DNA of 45,592 nucleotides from Clostridia bacterium. GTDB lineage: Bacteria > Bacillota > Clostridia > Christensenellales > Borkfalkiaceae. A model generated the notes under the pieces. It saw nothing but the letters and a program-made list of their open reading frames with translations, had not been told where the DNA came from and did not search any database. Positions within the stretch are counted from its first letter, which is position 1; each line of letters opens with the position of its first letter. Shown in pieces: positions 14,789 to 24,613 of the stretch. The position numbers and the translations under genes are program-made. The stretch spans positions 1 to 45,592 of the forward strand of contig JAGAIP010000006.1 of NCBI GenBank assembly GCA_017626495.1, written 5' to 3'.

Positions 14789-16084
14789 TTATTTTGCTTT
14801 ATAAGCGAGATATTCTTCGATAGAAGTAAAACCGAGTGCTTTCATTTCTTGACTTGCTTTTTCTAAAAGAGAAAGTTCGCTTTCTTTCTTGACTATAGGT
14901 TGCTCATCAGAATAAGCAGATAAGATTGTGTTTGCCGCTTTAATCTTAAAACTGAAATCAAGGTGCGAGTACACATTTGCCGTTGTAGAGAAATCTGAGT
15001 GACCAAGCCACTCTTGAATTTCTTTTAATGGTACGCCACTTGCAAGCATATTACTTGCACAACTGTGTCTTAAATCGTGTAACCTTATATGCCTTAAACC
15101 ATTTTCTTTAACTAAGTCTGCAAATTTTTTCGTTAAATGGTCAGGATAAACGATTTTACCATCTTCTTCCACACAAACGTAATCTAAATATCTCTTGTCG
15201 TAAACGTTGCCGTAAAAGGCTTTATTTTCTTCTATTTTAGCCTTATGGCGAAGAAGTAGTTCTTCTACGGGCGGTATGAGTGGTAGCGTTCTATGGCTCG
15301 TTTTGGTCTTTAATTCGTCAGTTAAAATGACTTGTCTTTCAACCACGAGTAACTTATGATTAATCGTTATGAGTTTATGCTCAAAATCGACTGCGCTCCA
15401 CCTAATACCCAACACTTCGCTTCTACGGAAACCGTAATAGGCTGCAAGTGTTAATGGAACTTCTAACGGATGACCTTTTATAAGTTCAAACAATTTTTTC
15501 ATTTCGCCTTTGTCGTAATAGGACATAGGCGATTTTTCTTTATGTAGCGGCTCTAAAAAGTCAAACGGGTTGTCGGGAATCAACTTTGCTTGATACGCTT
15601 TACGAAGTGCGGGGCGAAGTACACAGTTATAGTGTTTTAGACTTATTTCTTTAACCCCACGTTTTCTTTCGCTATCATAGAACTCGTTTAATTCCTTTTC
15701 GGTAACGTCGATTAAACGTAGCTTACGCTTATCAAAGAATTTTTTAAAGAGTGGGATATAACGCTTATAGCCGTAATATACCGAAGCCGATAATTTTGGC
15801 TTTCTTTCTTCAACGTATTTATCACAGTAGTCGCTAAAAAGCATTACCGCATCAGACTTATCCGTATCGTTTGCGTTTGCACGACGTGAAATTTTATTAC
15901 GGGAAGCAATAAGTTCTTTTTCAAACTCTTCGGCTTTTTCTTCAGCAATTTTCTTTGCTTCTTTCTTATTCCCACGTTCTTTTAAGCCCGTGCTTATCCA
16001 TTTATGCCTTTTTACGTTTGCTTCATCGTAATAAGTTATAACGCCGTATAAAAATCCTTTTTTTGCGTGAATGCTTACGTTCAC
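14789..16084 (-). CDS. int: Tyrosine recombinase (integrase)
   Basis: 431 residues, XerC/Tn916-Int-like site-specific recombinase. An N-terminal AP2-like arm-binding domain (~1-60) is followed by a SAM-like core-binding domain (~78-180) and the catalytic domain: Arg220 in YYGFRRSEV, HDLRH (His336, Arg339), GH at 361-362 and nucleophile Tyr372 in ANVYSHL. It should excise and integrate the element at the tRNA anticodon loop. The start is GTG at 16084 with GGAGG 7 nt upstream; the xis stop overlaps it by one base (TAGTG), so the two are coupled. Confidence 0.95.
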   Translation of the reverse strand: MNVSIHAKKGFLYGVITYYDEANVKRHKWISTGLKERGNKKEAKKIAEEKAEEFEKELIASRNKISRRANANDTDKSDAVMLFSDYCDKYVEERKPKLSASVYYGYKRYIPLFKKFFDKRKLRLIDVTEKELNEFYDSERKRGVKEISLKHYNCVLRPALRKAYQAKLIPDNPFDFLEPLHKEKSPMSYYDKGEMKKLFELIKGHPLEVPLTLAAYYGFRRSEVLGIRWSAVDFEHKLITINHKLLVVERQVILTDELKTKTSHRTLPLIPPVEELLLRHKAKIEENKAFYGNVYDKRYLDYVCVEEDGKIVYPDHLTKKFADLVKENGLRHIRLHDLRHSCASNMLASGVPLKEIQEWLGHSDFSTTANVYSHLDFSFKIKAANTILSAYSDEQPIVKKESELSLLEKASQEMKALGFTSIEEYLAYKAK

Positions 16085-16356
16085 TATTTCACCTCCGTAC
16101 CATTAAGAAGATAAGAGATTACGTTAATCTTTGGAATTTTGTATTCTCTACCAACTTTTCTTGATTTTATTTCTCCTCGTTTTACCAATTTATATGCAAG
16201 TACTTGTCCGATTTGGAGCATTTGCATTAAATCTTCCACACTGACAACGTCAGGATAGTTCTCAAACATTTCGTTTGCTTTTAGTTCATTGTTTACAATA
16301 GTTTTATTAGAAGCGCTTTGCGCCGTTATTTTGTTGTTTATAGTATTTTCCTCCAT
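16084..16356 (-). CDS. xis: Excisionase-type HTH protein
   Basis: 90 residues. The second half, VVSVEDLMQMLQIGQVLAYK followed by LVKRGEIKSRKVGREYKIPK, is the winged-helix excisionase/MerR-like DNA-binding domain (HTH_17). Such proteins bend attachment-site DNA and bias the integrase to excision. Directly upstream of and overlapping int. The N-terminal ~38 residues are Asn/Thr-rich and probably disordered. Confidence 0.88.
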   Translation of the reverse strand: MEENTINNKITAQSASNKTIVNNELKANEMFENYPDVVSVEDLMQMLQIGQVLAYKLVKRGEIKSRKVGREYKIPKINVISYLLNGTEVK

Positions 16357-16545
16357 TTATTTGGTGGTTGCGGGATAACCTCCTTTTAATTCGTTACGCA
16401 TTTGTTTTCCCTTATCATCGTAACCCCTCCAACTCATAAATACGGTGGATTTTATACCACGCTTCCGTGTTTCCTGTTTCATTCATCGCTTTATATCATA
16501 AATTCATTGCGCCCTTGAAACACGTCGGCTATTACTTTCAGCAGT

Positions 16546-16773
16546 TTACCGTTCTGCCTTATCCGAGTGGACTTGTAGCAGGTAGTTGAACCCTGCCATT
16601 ATTAAATCTACTTTACTAAGTCCGTTTTTTGTAAGGAACTCATCAATTTTCTCTGCATCCTTACGGGGAATACTCGTTCCCCAAACTTTGTTAAGTAGCT
16701 TGCGTTCTTCTTTGTGTTTTTCTTCATAAGCCCTACGACTAATGCGAGTGGGCGTATCTTGTTTTCTTTCCAT
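16546..16773 (-). CDS. Ribbon-helix-helix-like small protein
   Basis: 75 residues. The tail WGTSIPRKDAEKIDEFLTKN plus GLSKVDLIMAGFNYLL reads as a beta strand and two helices of a ribbon-helix-helix DNA-binding domain; the first 30 residues are basic. Likely a mobilization accessory (relaxosome) protein or local repressor. It is 12 nt downstream of the TnpV-like gene on the same strand. Confidence 0.65.
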   Translation of the reverse strand: MERKQDTPTRISRRAYEEKHKEERKLLNKVWGTSIPRKDAEKIDEFLTKNGLSKVDLIMAGFNYLLQVHSDKAER

Positions 16774-16785
16774 ATTAATACTCCT

Positions 16786-17106
16786 TTAATCTACGTAAAT
16801 AAGTTCGTTTAAGATTTCTTCGTCAATACGGTTTTTGATTTCCATTTCAATTTTAACGTCGTGCATAAATTCGCCCGTCTTTTTGTATTCGGGGCGCTTT
16901 AAGAGTTTTTCTCTCATAACTTCCCAAATTTGTTCGGCGGCTTTATCTATGCCGTGAAGATAGGACGGAATATCTTCAATCAACCAATCTTTACCCGTAT
17001 CTATCAAATACTGCTTTTTTAGGTTGCCCCATTTACCGTAAACGTGCTTCACGGGTGGATGCGTGCGCTGATATTTGATTACTTCTTCAAGCGTTAAACC
17101 TTCCAT
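16786..17106 (-). CDS. TnpV-like mobile-element protein
   Basis: 106 residues. GKWGNLKKQYLIDTGKDWLI then SYLHGIDKAAEQIW and a C-terminus ending EIKNRIDEEILNELIYVD resemble TnpV, a small protein of unknown function common on Clostridial mobile elements. Identification rests on remembered family pattern, not a search. Confidence 0.6.
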   Translation of the reverse strand: MEGLTLEEVIKYQRTHPPVKHVYGKWGNLKKQYLIDTGKDWLIEDIPSYLHGIDKAAEQIWEVMREKLLKRPEYKKTGEFMHDVKIEMEIKNRIDEEILNELIYVD

Positions 17107-17222
17107 TTCAATCTTCTCCTTAACCGTAGTGTACTATCGTATTAATACGAATATCACTTTTTATAAAAGAAGTCAAGCTGTTTTTATAACTTTTTTGAAT
17201 TTTCTTCTAAAAAACTTTCATT

Positions 17223-18575
17223 TTAATCTCCTTTACCGAATTTGTAGCGGTTATACTTTTCGTTTTGCTGTGGCTGTGGGGAAGATATGAGTTGTTCTTC
17301 TTCCTTGCGCTTAGCAATCATTTCTTCTTCAATTTCTTGCAAACGGTTACGGTAGTTGTTTGTTTCGGGCATAAACATTTTAGCCACAGCAGAGAATAGT
17401 CCCTGCATATAACCTTTGATTTTCTTATTAGAAATAGCGATATTTCGTTTAAGAAACTTATCGTTGGTTTTACGCTTGAATTTTTTGTCGTAGGTATAAG
17501 TGTTGTCTTGGATATATTTTGCCTTTTTAAGCACGATATTACCAAGCCTACGCCTATAATCCCAACGTAGTTTTTCTATCGTGTGAATTGTGCCTACGCC
17601 GTGAAAATCCGTGTGATTAGGAAACAAGTCCGCAGTTTGCATTTCTTCTTTAACTTGATTGGCATAATACTTGCCCATAATTCCTTTTAAGGCTTCTTCT
17701 TTCTTGTCCATTTCTTTTACGAAACTTTTATGTGCGGCGTACGCATTATTGTCGCAAGAGAGCAAAAAATCTACCGCCTTATCAATTTTTTCTCTAAACG
17801 GTGCCATCTCTTTTGATGCGTAGAACCAAGGCTTGTCCTTAGGTAATTCTTTTGCAAGTTCCTTTAACGTTTTTGCGGCTAAATCCTTAAAGTGAGCCTT
17901 TTCAAACGCTACCGATTTTGAAAAACTTTGAATAACTTCATCTCGTTTTTTGTCGAGTTCGTCGTTAATGGTGTAAGCATTTAATCGCTCGGTCATTTTT
18001 AGTATGGAATCTTTAGAAATTTTTCCTTTGGCTCTATACTTATAACCAGCGGCACGCTTGTTCTTAATTTTCGGTGCTCGTTCCCAAAAAACGTAGTGGA
18101 TATGTAGGTGATCGGGCTTGTCTAAATGAAGCGCACACATAAGGTCGATATTGTCCTTGTCAAAGCCTGCGTCTTTGTAAAATTCATTGAACGTTTTCTT
18201 AATAAGGTCAATACATTTTTCAGGCGTGTCTATCTTCTCGGAGTTCTCTTTATTGAACGAGATAAACCCGTGCCAAATATTCTTTTCTCCCGTTTGCGCG
18301 CGTTTTTTCATTTCTTTGACTTCTTGCTTTGAAAGTAAGCCGTTTTGGTTGAATACGCCTGTGCTTTTTTGCAAATATTCAAGCATCGTAAACTTTTGCG
18401 TTTCTTCGCCCATAATCTTGCCCTCAGCCGTCATATACTTGTAGATATTGTTATCTTGACCTGACATATCGAAGAAAGCACGGTCTTTTGCGTGCTTGTC
18501 AATATCCGCTTGCGACGAACCTTTTTTAAGGCGATAGGGAGTATATGCTATATCGAAAATTACAGGTTGGCTCAT
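17223..18575 (-). CDS. HUH relaxase, MobL/MobP2-like
   Basis: 450 residues. The HUH metal site is ALHLDKPDHLHIHYVFWERA, with His156, His158 and His160; His150 precedes it. Upstream blocks STGVFNQNGLLSKQEVKEMK and NIWHGFISFNKE match MobL-type relaxases of Firmicutes elements. A catalytic Tyr candidate is Tyr45 or Tyr47 in NNIYKYM. The C-terminal half is basic and helical and includes IAISNKKIKGYMQGLFSA. It would nick the element oriT and pilot the strand through a helper conjugation system. Upstream of it on the same strand is the DUF6291-like gene. Confidence 0.85.
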   Translation of the reverse strand: MSQPVIFDIAYTPYRLKKGSSQADIDKHAKDRAFFDMSGQDNNIYKYMTAEGKIMGEETQKFTMLEYLQKSTGVFNQNGLLSKQEVKEMKKRAQTGEKNIWHGFISFNKENSEKIDTPEKCIDLIKKTFNEFYKDAGFDKDNIDLMCALHLDKPDHLHIHYVFWERAPKIKNKRAAGYKYRAKGKISKDSILKMTERLNAYTINDELDKKRDEVIQSFSKSVAFEKAHFKDLAAKTLKELAKELPKDKPWFYASKEMAPFREKIDKAVDFLLSCDNNAYAAHKSFVKEMDKKEEALKGIMGKYYANQVKEEMQTADLFPNHTDFHGVGTIHTIEKLRWDYRRRLGNIVLKKAKYIQDNTYTYDKKFKRKTNDKFLKRNIAISNKKIKGYMQGLFSAVAKMFMPETNNYRNRLQEIEEEMIAKRKEEEQLISSPQPQQNEKYNRYKFGKGD

Positions 18576-18708
18576 AGCGGTTTATCTCCATTATTTGACC
18601 GACGGGCAAAGGGAAAGGTGGGTATCCCACTTTCCAAAGGCAAAATGCGGTTGAAACTGCATTTTCTTAGCCTGCTACCTAAAACCTTTATTTGGCTTCC
18701 GTTTTGCT

Positions 18709-19440
18709 TCATAGTTTGCTTGCCTTAAAAACCGCAAGTTCAATCTCTTTTCGATTTTCCAAAATCTTGGTTAAACTTTTACAATTTTTATAACCGCTGT
18801 AATCTAATCCAACGTCTAAAGGCGTCCAATCGATAATACCGTCTAAAAGGTGTTTGTTGCTTTGATAAAGGTCGTTTACAATATGCGGATGCGCTTTCAT
18901 AAAATCTTCGTACGAAAGTATAAATTCTAATTTTTCCGTCTTGCTATCAATCTCTTCATCGGTAACTTTAACACGCTCAGATTTACCGCCTTTTTTACCA
19001 CTTGTTGCACGTATTTTAGAGAGTTCTAATTTCAGTTTTGCAAACTCAAAATATCCGTCCACAGGCGGTTTTAATTTGCTTGTTTGCTTGCCGTTGAACG
19101 CATAAGAGCAGAGTGCTTTTAAGTATGCGCCGCTATCTTCGTCGTTCATTAGTTTGATGGCTTTATAGTACACGTCTAAGAAAGCAAAGTGGAGCATCTT
19201 TTGGTTATACTTTTTAGGAACTTTGCCTTGCGTTTCAAGGCGCTTAACTTCTTCAAGTTCAGAGAGAATACAAGCCTGATAATAATCCTCTTGCGCTGAC
19301 TTAGGTGGAGCCATCAGTACGTTGTCAAAGACAAAGGCGCAAACGGCTTTAATAAAGCGCCCAATCTCTTCGTCTTTGGCGTTTTTGATTACGTTCCAAT
19401 ACATATCGTAGAACGTAAATCGAGTTAATTTTTTCTCCAT
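18709..19440 (-). CDS. Duplicated DUF6291-like protein, possible replication factor
   Basis: 243 residues. Two homologous ~65-residue units are visible: FYDMYWNVIKNAKDEEIGRF...AVCAFVFD (7-37) and FLDVYYKAIKLMNDEDSGAY...ALCSYAFNGK (67-97). Both resemble DUF6291, a domain often N-terminal in phage and plasmid replication initiators. After LKLELSKIRATSGKKGGKSE the C-terminal ~100 residues are unique. The gene lies directly downstream of the long repeat array at 19540-20470, which would suit a replication initiator and its iterons (inference). Confidence 0.65.
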   Translation of the reverse strand: MEKKLTRFTFYDMYWNVIKNAKDEEIGRFIKAVCAFVFDNVLMAPPKSAQEDYYQACILSELEEVKRLETQGKVPKKYNQKMLHFAFLDVYYKAIKLMNDEDSGAYLKALCSYAFNGKQTSKLKPPVDGYFEFAKLKLELSKIRATSGKKGGKSERVKVTDEEIDSKTEKLEFILSYEDFMKAHPHIVNDLYQSNKHLLDGIIDWTPLDVGLDYSGYKNCKSLTKILENRKEIELAVFKASKL

Positions 19441-19539
19441 TTTAATCTCCTTTTAATTTATTTGCAGAACGTTTATAGGCGCATCTGCATTGCCTTTTAA
19501 GTTAGCCCATAAGCACCACCTCCTTAACGTTTTTATTAA

Positions 19540-20470
19540 CCCCCTCACTTATAAGCCTTTTGAAGAAGCATTTTTCAAGCCCTAAATTGAAAATTCTCTC
19601 GAAAAATTTTTACCACTCACTATTAATGGACATTTGCTCCCGTATTTATGGGGATGTTTTGTTATTTGCTTCAATAATTCTTCAAAATTTTTTATCCCCT
19701 CAAGTGGTAGCCGTTGAAAACAGCATTTTTACAACCATTTCTTAAAAAATTTACACCTTTTACTTAAAAGGGTTAATTCTAAGCAAAACCGCACCCCCAT
19801 AAGTTAAAAATATTTTGCTTCCCATATAAAAGGGCTTTTTTTACTCAAAAGTAAACCCCATTAAACCTAAAAATATTTTTACCCCTTCACTTAAAAGGGC
19901 GATTTTTAGGCAAAAGTTAAGGTTAAAACTAAAAATTCTTTTTATTAAACCTTTCCACTATGGTATTGGTATAAAAAAATTCTTTTTGGTCGGAAACTTT
20001 TTTATAAACGTCCTTCACTTATCCAAGGACAGAAAAAAGGAAAAGTACACGGTTTGCGTTAAAATTCCTTTCCACACTTAACCAAGGACACTTTTTTTGA
20101 AAACGCGGCGGTTTTTGATAGAAAATTTTACTCTCTATATAAAAGGGCGATTTTAAGACAAAACGTGGCGGTCTATCTTGTAAAAAATTTATCCCCTCAA
20201 ATGGTAGCCATCGAAAACGGCAAAAATATGCCATTTTTGAAAAAAATTTTTCCTTTCACTATATATCCCTTACTTTTTTAACGAAAAACAACCCTCTACT
20301 TTTAAATGCTGAAAAATTTTCCTTTTTATAACCACGCTCTACTATATATCCCTGACTTTTTTTGCGTTTTGCAACCCCTTCACTATTCTATTGCACAATT
20401 TTTTAGCGAGTGGTCCACAAAGTAGGTAAAAATTTCTCTCCATATATCCAAGGACACGAAAATTAAAAAT
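19540..20470. repeat. Array of about 15 degenerate ~61-bp repeats
   Basis: Each unit starts with an A5-7/T4-6 bend-like block (for example at 19602, 19684, 19744, 19806, 19869, 19931, 20061, 20122, 20182, 20240, 20312, 20428), followed by a CCCTTCACT-like pyrimidine block and one of several alternative cores. Cores: AAAAGGGC (units at 19744, 19806, 19869, 20122), CCAAGGACA (19973, 20061, 20428), TATATCCCT(T/G)AC (20240, 20312), TGGTAGCC (19684, 20182). Spacing clusters at 58-63 bp or twice that. No ORF fits. Candidate replication iterons or transfer origin. Confidence 0.75.
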
Positions 20471-20540
20471 ACAACCCCGTTGAAGGATAAAAGCACAAAA
20501 AGCCGCCCAAATTGGACAGCTTTTAACACATTGTTTATTA

Positions 20541-20575
20541 AAAAAAACGGCTCCTTTTAATAGAGCCGTTTTTTA
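20541..20575 (-). terminator. Bidirectional terminator
   Basis: AACGGCTC-9 nt-GAGCCGTT flanked by A7 and T-rich tracts. It lies directly after the native stop codon of the broken relaxase-like fragment. Confidence 0.85.
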
Positions 20576-20990
20576 TTATTTATCTTTTATATTTCCTTTT
20601 GCGACGTTTCTTTCAACCAAACTTTTTGCAAATTCCCATATTTCTTCTGAACCTAATTGAGAAGATTTTTGTCTATTCAACACTTGTGATTTATTCACAT
20701 TGTGCGCTCTCCAATCCGCACCATTGTTACTATCATTTAGGAGAATAGGCTGTAAATTATGCTCTTGGGAAAGGTTATCCTTTTTAATTCACGCAAAGCC
20801 TCGTCGCGCGTCATATACATCTTATCCGTCCTTTCATCTATAAAAGCGTTCAGACGAACGTGCATACGGTCTATCACTGCTTTCTCAATTTTTCCCTTGT
20901 GGCGGTACTCCAACTCTCTTTTTCTGTACTTGCACTTCGGCTCTTTCTCTGCGAACCAAAAATGTATATCGGGTGATTGATAAACGCCGC
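20576..20990 (-). pseudogene. Frameshifted 3' remnant of a relaxase-like gene
   Basis: The upstream frame encodes DIHFWFAEKEPKCKYRKREL then EYRHKGKIEKAVIDRMHVRL, which parallels HIHYVFWERAPK...YRAKGKISKDSILKMTERLN of the relaxase at 17223-18575. At an A-run near 20783 the frame shifts; in the other frame the protein continues DNLSQEHNLQPILLNDSNNG ... to a stop at 20576 next to a terminator. Adding one A restores a continuous reading frame. The N-terminal part is missing, replaced by the RNA-polymerase-like gene. Confidence 0.55.
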
Positions 20991-22400
20991 ATAAATGCGC
21001 CAATCTGCCGCGCTGTTCTTCTCGTAGTGGCGCAGCACGAGGATCAATACGTTTTCATTCGTCAGCCATTTAGTAACCTGCCGATCTCGCTCTGCCTTTA
21101 TATCCGTTATTTGCTCATAAAGGACTTCCCGTTCCTGTTCATCCGCTGTCCGTATCGACAAATACAAGCGATTGATTGCCGCCTTGCTCTCGTCTATGAT
21201 TTGTACGATTTTATCTTTATGTCTGTATTCCGTAGCGTTCCCTGAACCCACATCATACGCTAAACTTGACGAAATCGGGAGATAGTCACCGTATTGCTCT
21301 CTGCCTTTTCGGAAATGCACTTTATTCACAAGCGCATACAGATCATCCATCGCCGTATGATAAAAGGCGTGCTGTTTACTTCTACTCTCGTCAATCTCTG
21401 CAAAGAAATTCGGAGAAGGACGCTGATACTTCTTCCGCAACATGGTAAGTTCCTTGCTTACGGAAATATTTTCAAAGCTGCGTTTTGCCTTGTCGATCTC
21501 CAATCCCGAAAGAACCGCAAGCTTGCAGATGTCCTCGTAAATTGAGAGTATCTTTCCCTTCTCTGCGCTCTTATGTAGTTCATCCCACAAAATACTGTTG
21601 AGCTTTTGCGACAGGTTGACGATTTCCCCGATCTTATTGACGCTTGTATCATGGTCGAGTTTAGAGAGCGTCTGTTCCGTCTTTTCCTCTGCTTTGATGT
21701 TGCCCACGGGAACTTTGAAAAAATCCTTATATCGCGCGGCCGCGTTTACCAACAGCTTGTCATCCGTTATCAGCATCGTATCCGAATCATAATCACAGCC
21801 GTTGAGCCGCTGCTGGATATTTTCTCCGATAGAATTTACACAGACAATGTTTTCGCCTAGGTCAAAGTAATCCCATATCCCACCGCTGAGAGCGTTTTCC
21901 ACACAATATAAGTTTCCCATCGTGATATGCGGAGAACGCGCGCACAGCAATTTCGTCCCATTTCCAAAGCGTTCACAGCGGATCTGCCCGGGCTTTAATT
22001 CGCTTGTAAAGTCTTCGCTCGCAAGATACTTTAAAAGTTCCGTGCCGTTTCCGAAAAGAGTGGCATTCGTACCGTTTAACAAAATATGCCCGCGCTTTAA
22101 CCGCTCCTTTAAACTGCGCACGACGTCGTCACGAAAATTGGCATACAGTTCCGTTTCATCGAAATGCGGATATTGGTGCATGAGCGTAAAGATAACATCC
22201 GCACGTTCCGCAAGTCCGTCACAGTATCTATTCTTCCCAAAATGGTATAGGCTTTTATTTTTGTAATGCTGCAAAACTTTTGCTTTCCTGTTGTAATATC
22301 CGTCTGTTTCCAGTTCAAAATAGTTCCTCCTCTCTAATACTGATTTTATCAATGATATTGCGCAATAGCAAGCAATGAACGCTTGCATTGCGCAAGACAT
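20874..22400 (-). pseudogene. N-terminally truncated RNA-polymerase-like (double-psi barrel) element protein
   Basis: Open frame of 508 codons. ARSPHITMGN (153-162) followed 38 residues later by NGCDYDSDTML (200-210) parallels the beta-prime active-site region of RNA polymerase, where an Arg-x-Pro motif precedes NADFDGD. KIGEIVNLSQKLNSILWDEL and EIDKAKRSF are further blocks I recall from long proteins of Tn916-type and related elements. The gene starts flush against the tet stop codon (TAATG) without the several hundred N-terminal residues expected, and its last ~35 codons run out of frame into a relaxase remnant. Probably inactive, though the putative catalytic Asp triad (203, 205, 207) is intact. 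Confidence 0.6.
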
Positions 22401-24319
22401 TACATTATCTTCTGAAACATATGGCGAACCTTATCTAAACGGCTGTTCGGGCGGCGTGGCTGAAACACAGGCTCGCCGGAAGTTTCCTGATACCCTTTTA
22501 ATTCTGTAATACAAACACTTCTTCCATTTGTATAAAAATTCAAATCATTCCTATATTCACCGATACAACGGGCAGGGATTTCCCCCTTAAAAATAACTTC
22601 ATCTTTTTCAAGTCTGGTTGATTCAATTATTGCGCAATACTTTGGTGCGTCATTATAAGCCCGTGAAAGATATTCCTGCGGCGCAAAAAGAGTAAAGGAA
22701 AGGTATGGTTCCAACAGCTGTGTTCCTGCTTTTTTCAATGCCTGTTCCAACACGATAGGTGCAAGAAAACGAAAATCAGCGGGGGTACTGACCGGACTGT
22801 AATAAACTCCATAATCAAAACAAATTTGGCAGTCTGTCACTCCCCAGCCATATAAGCCCTGCTCCATTCCATAACGCACCCCCTCCATGACGGCATTTTG
22901 AAAACTTTGGTTTAAATATCCGAGAGATACCTCGCTTTTATATTGTGTTCCGCTTCCAATAGGAAGCGGTGTTACAGTCAAACCAATAGATGCCCAAAAC
23001 GGATTCGGCGGCACTTCAATATGAATCGTGCAGCTCGCTTTTTTTTGCGGTCTTTCCAGATAAATAACCGAAGGCTCTTTCGTAACCACGCCCACATGAT
23101 ATTTTTCTTCTAATAGCGAACAAATAACTTCTAACTGTACTTTTCCCAAAAAAGATAACATGATCTCATGGGTAACAGTATCAATGTCAAAATGCAAAAG
23201 AGGATCTGTATCAGCGATCTCTACGAGGGCATTTAACAGGGCTTCCCTTTGCTCCGGCTTTTGCGGCTCTACGGTTGTCCGAAGTAATGGCATGGGATCA
23301 TCGATCCGTGTTTTTTGAGGTAAGAGTTTTTCGTTTCCCAGAATGTCGTTCAGTTTCAAAGTATCATCAGCTAAAACAACAATTTCTCCCGGATCAGCAT
23401 GGTCAGCCGGGACGATTTCACCATTTAACGGAATACACATTTCTGTAATCTTTATTTTTTTCTTTTTTGACAGCGGCAGCTCATCCCGTAAATGGAGCGT
23501 CCCATGATACAGGCGTAAATAAGTAAGCCGTTTTTTCCGGTCTGTATACTCAACCTTAAAAACATATCCACATAATTCAGACTGAATATCGTCTGTTTCT
23601 GTAATGAAAGTTTCTGTAATCGCTTCGATCAGTTTTTCTGTTCCTAAATTGTCTTTTGCACTCCCATGATAAACAGGAAACAAAGAGCAGCATCTGGTTC
23701 TTTTGCACTTTTCATATTGTAATTCCTGTATATCCAAAGGATCCTCTGCAACATATCGTTCTAACAGTTCATCGCTTCCAGAAATAACAATATCCCATTT
23801 GTCCAAATCAGAAATATCGGTTATGGTTATCTTGGGCGACAAGGCAACCTCCTGCATGACAATCATATCACTGGTAAGTTTATCTTTGATGCTTTGGTAA
23901 ACACGCCGCAGGTCGATTCCATTTTGGTCTATCTTATTTACGAAGATGATTGTCGGGATGTTCATCTTCTGAAGCGCATTGAATAATATACGTGTCTGTG
24001 CCTGTACGCCGTCTTTTGCCGAAATGACTAAAACAGCTCCGTCAAGGACAGATAAAGATCGGTATGCTTCGGTTAAAAAATCCATATGACCGGGAGTGTC
24101 CACGATGTTGATTTTATAATCATTCCAGCAAAAAGAAGTAACTGCTGTCTGAATGGTAATTCCACGTTGCCGTTCCAAAATCATAGTGTCTGTTCTTGTA
24201 GTTCCTTTATCCACGTTTCCTTGTTCCGCAATCGCTCCACTGGTGTATAGCAGGCTTTCCGTCAATGTTGTTTTTCCTGCGTCTACATGGGCAAGGATGC
24301 CAATATTTATTATTTTCAT
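22400..24319 (-). CDS. tet: Ribosomal-protection tetracycline resistance protein
   Basis: 639 residues, the length of Tet(W)/Tet(O)/Tet(M) proteins. EF-G-like GTPase: G1 AHVDAGKTT, switch [12 protein letters not shown]3 DTPGHMDF, G4 NKIDQNG. The C-terminal part keeps [24 protein letters not shown] and [14 protein letters not shown]. It removes tetracycline from the ribosome with GTP hydrolysis. From memory it is closest to the Tet(W)/Tet(32)/Tet(O)/Tet(44) group but differs repeatedly from each (for example [32 protein letters not shown]), so the class is left open. It has its own promoter and attenuated leader. Confidence 0.95.
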   Translation of the reverse strand: MKIINIGILAHVDAGKTTLTESLLYTSGAIAEQGNVDKGTTRTDTMILERQRGITIQTAVTSFCWNDYKINIVDTPGHMDFLTEAYRSLSVLDGAVLVISAKDGVQAQTRILFNALQKMNIPTIIFVNKIDQNGIDLRRVYQSIKDKLTSDMIVMQEVALSPKITITDISDLDKWDIVISGSDELLERYVAEDPLDIQELQYEKCKRTRCCSLFPVYHGSAKDNLGTEKLIEAITETFITETDDIQSELCGYVFKVEYTDRKKRLTYLRLYHGTLHLRDELPLSKKKKIKITEMCIPLNGEIVPADHADPGEIVVLADDTLKLNDILGNEKLLPQKTRIDDPMPLLRTTVEPQKPEQREALLNALVEIADTDPLLHFDIDTVTHEIMLSFLGKVQLEVICSLLEEKYHVGVVTKEPSVIYLERPQKKASCTIHIEVPPNPFWASIGLTVTPLPIGSGTQYKSEVSLGYLNQSFQNAVMEGVRYGMEQGLYGWGVTDCQICFDYGVYYSPVSTPADFRFLAPIVLEQALKKAGTQLLEPYLSFTLFAPQEYLSRAYNDAPKYCAIIESTRLEKDEVIFKGEIPARCIGEYRNDLNFYTNGRSVCITELKGYQETSGEPVFQPRRPNSRLDKVRHMFQKIM

Positions 24320-24337
24320 GTGATTGTCCTCCTTTTA

Positions 24338-24590
24338 CAGCCCTAAAGGGCATAAAAATCCCCAGCAGTAAAATACTTTTACCACTGGGGATTATAATTT
24401 GCGGACATACACATATACAGCATACACCTATTTGTGATTGCTGTTTTTTGGGATATGTCAAAATTGATAAGGCAAAAGTATTCTTAAATTGGGTACAAAA
24501 ACCAAGCCCCCGTGAAAGGGACTATCATAATTCTTTGTTCCCACTATTTGATTATAGTTTTATTTAAGAATACCTTGCCGCATATTTTTT
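24338..24590 (-). promoter_or_regulatory. tet leader with transcription attenuator
   Basis: The leader matches the tet(M/O/W) type. A long inverted repeat GTATTCTTAAAT / ATTTAAGAATAC (24562-24573 and 24478-24489) encloses a second stem. A reading frame from 24461 encodes MTYPKKQQSQIGVCCICVCP, a plausible leader peptide. The terminator hairpin AATCCCCAG-TGGTAAAA...CTGGGGATT (24357-24392) is followed by TTTT. GGAGG precedes the tet ATG. Antibiotic-stalled leader translation is the accepted control for this class. Confidence 0.8.
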
Positions 24591-24613
24591 TACTCCTTTT
24601 CTGGAATGAAACT

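Noticed and set aside
19540-20470. CRISPR array.
   Set aside because: Repeats are degenerate, the shared block is short and AT-only, spacers recur among themselves and no cas gene is present.
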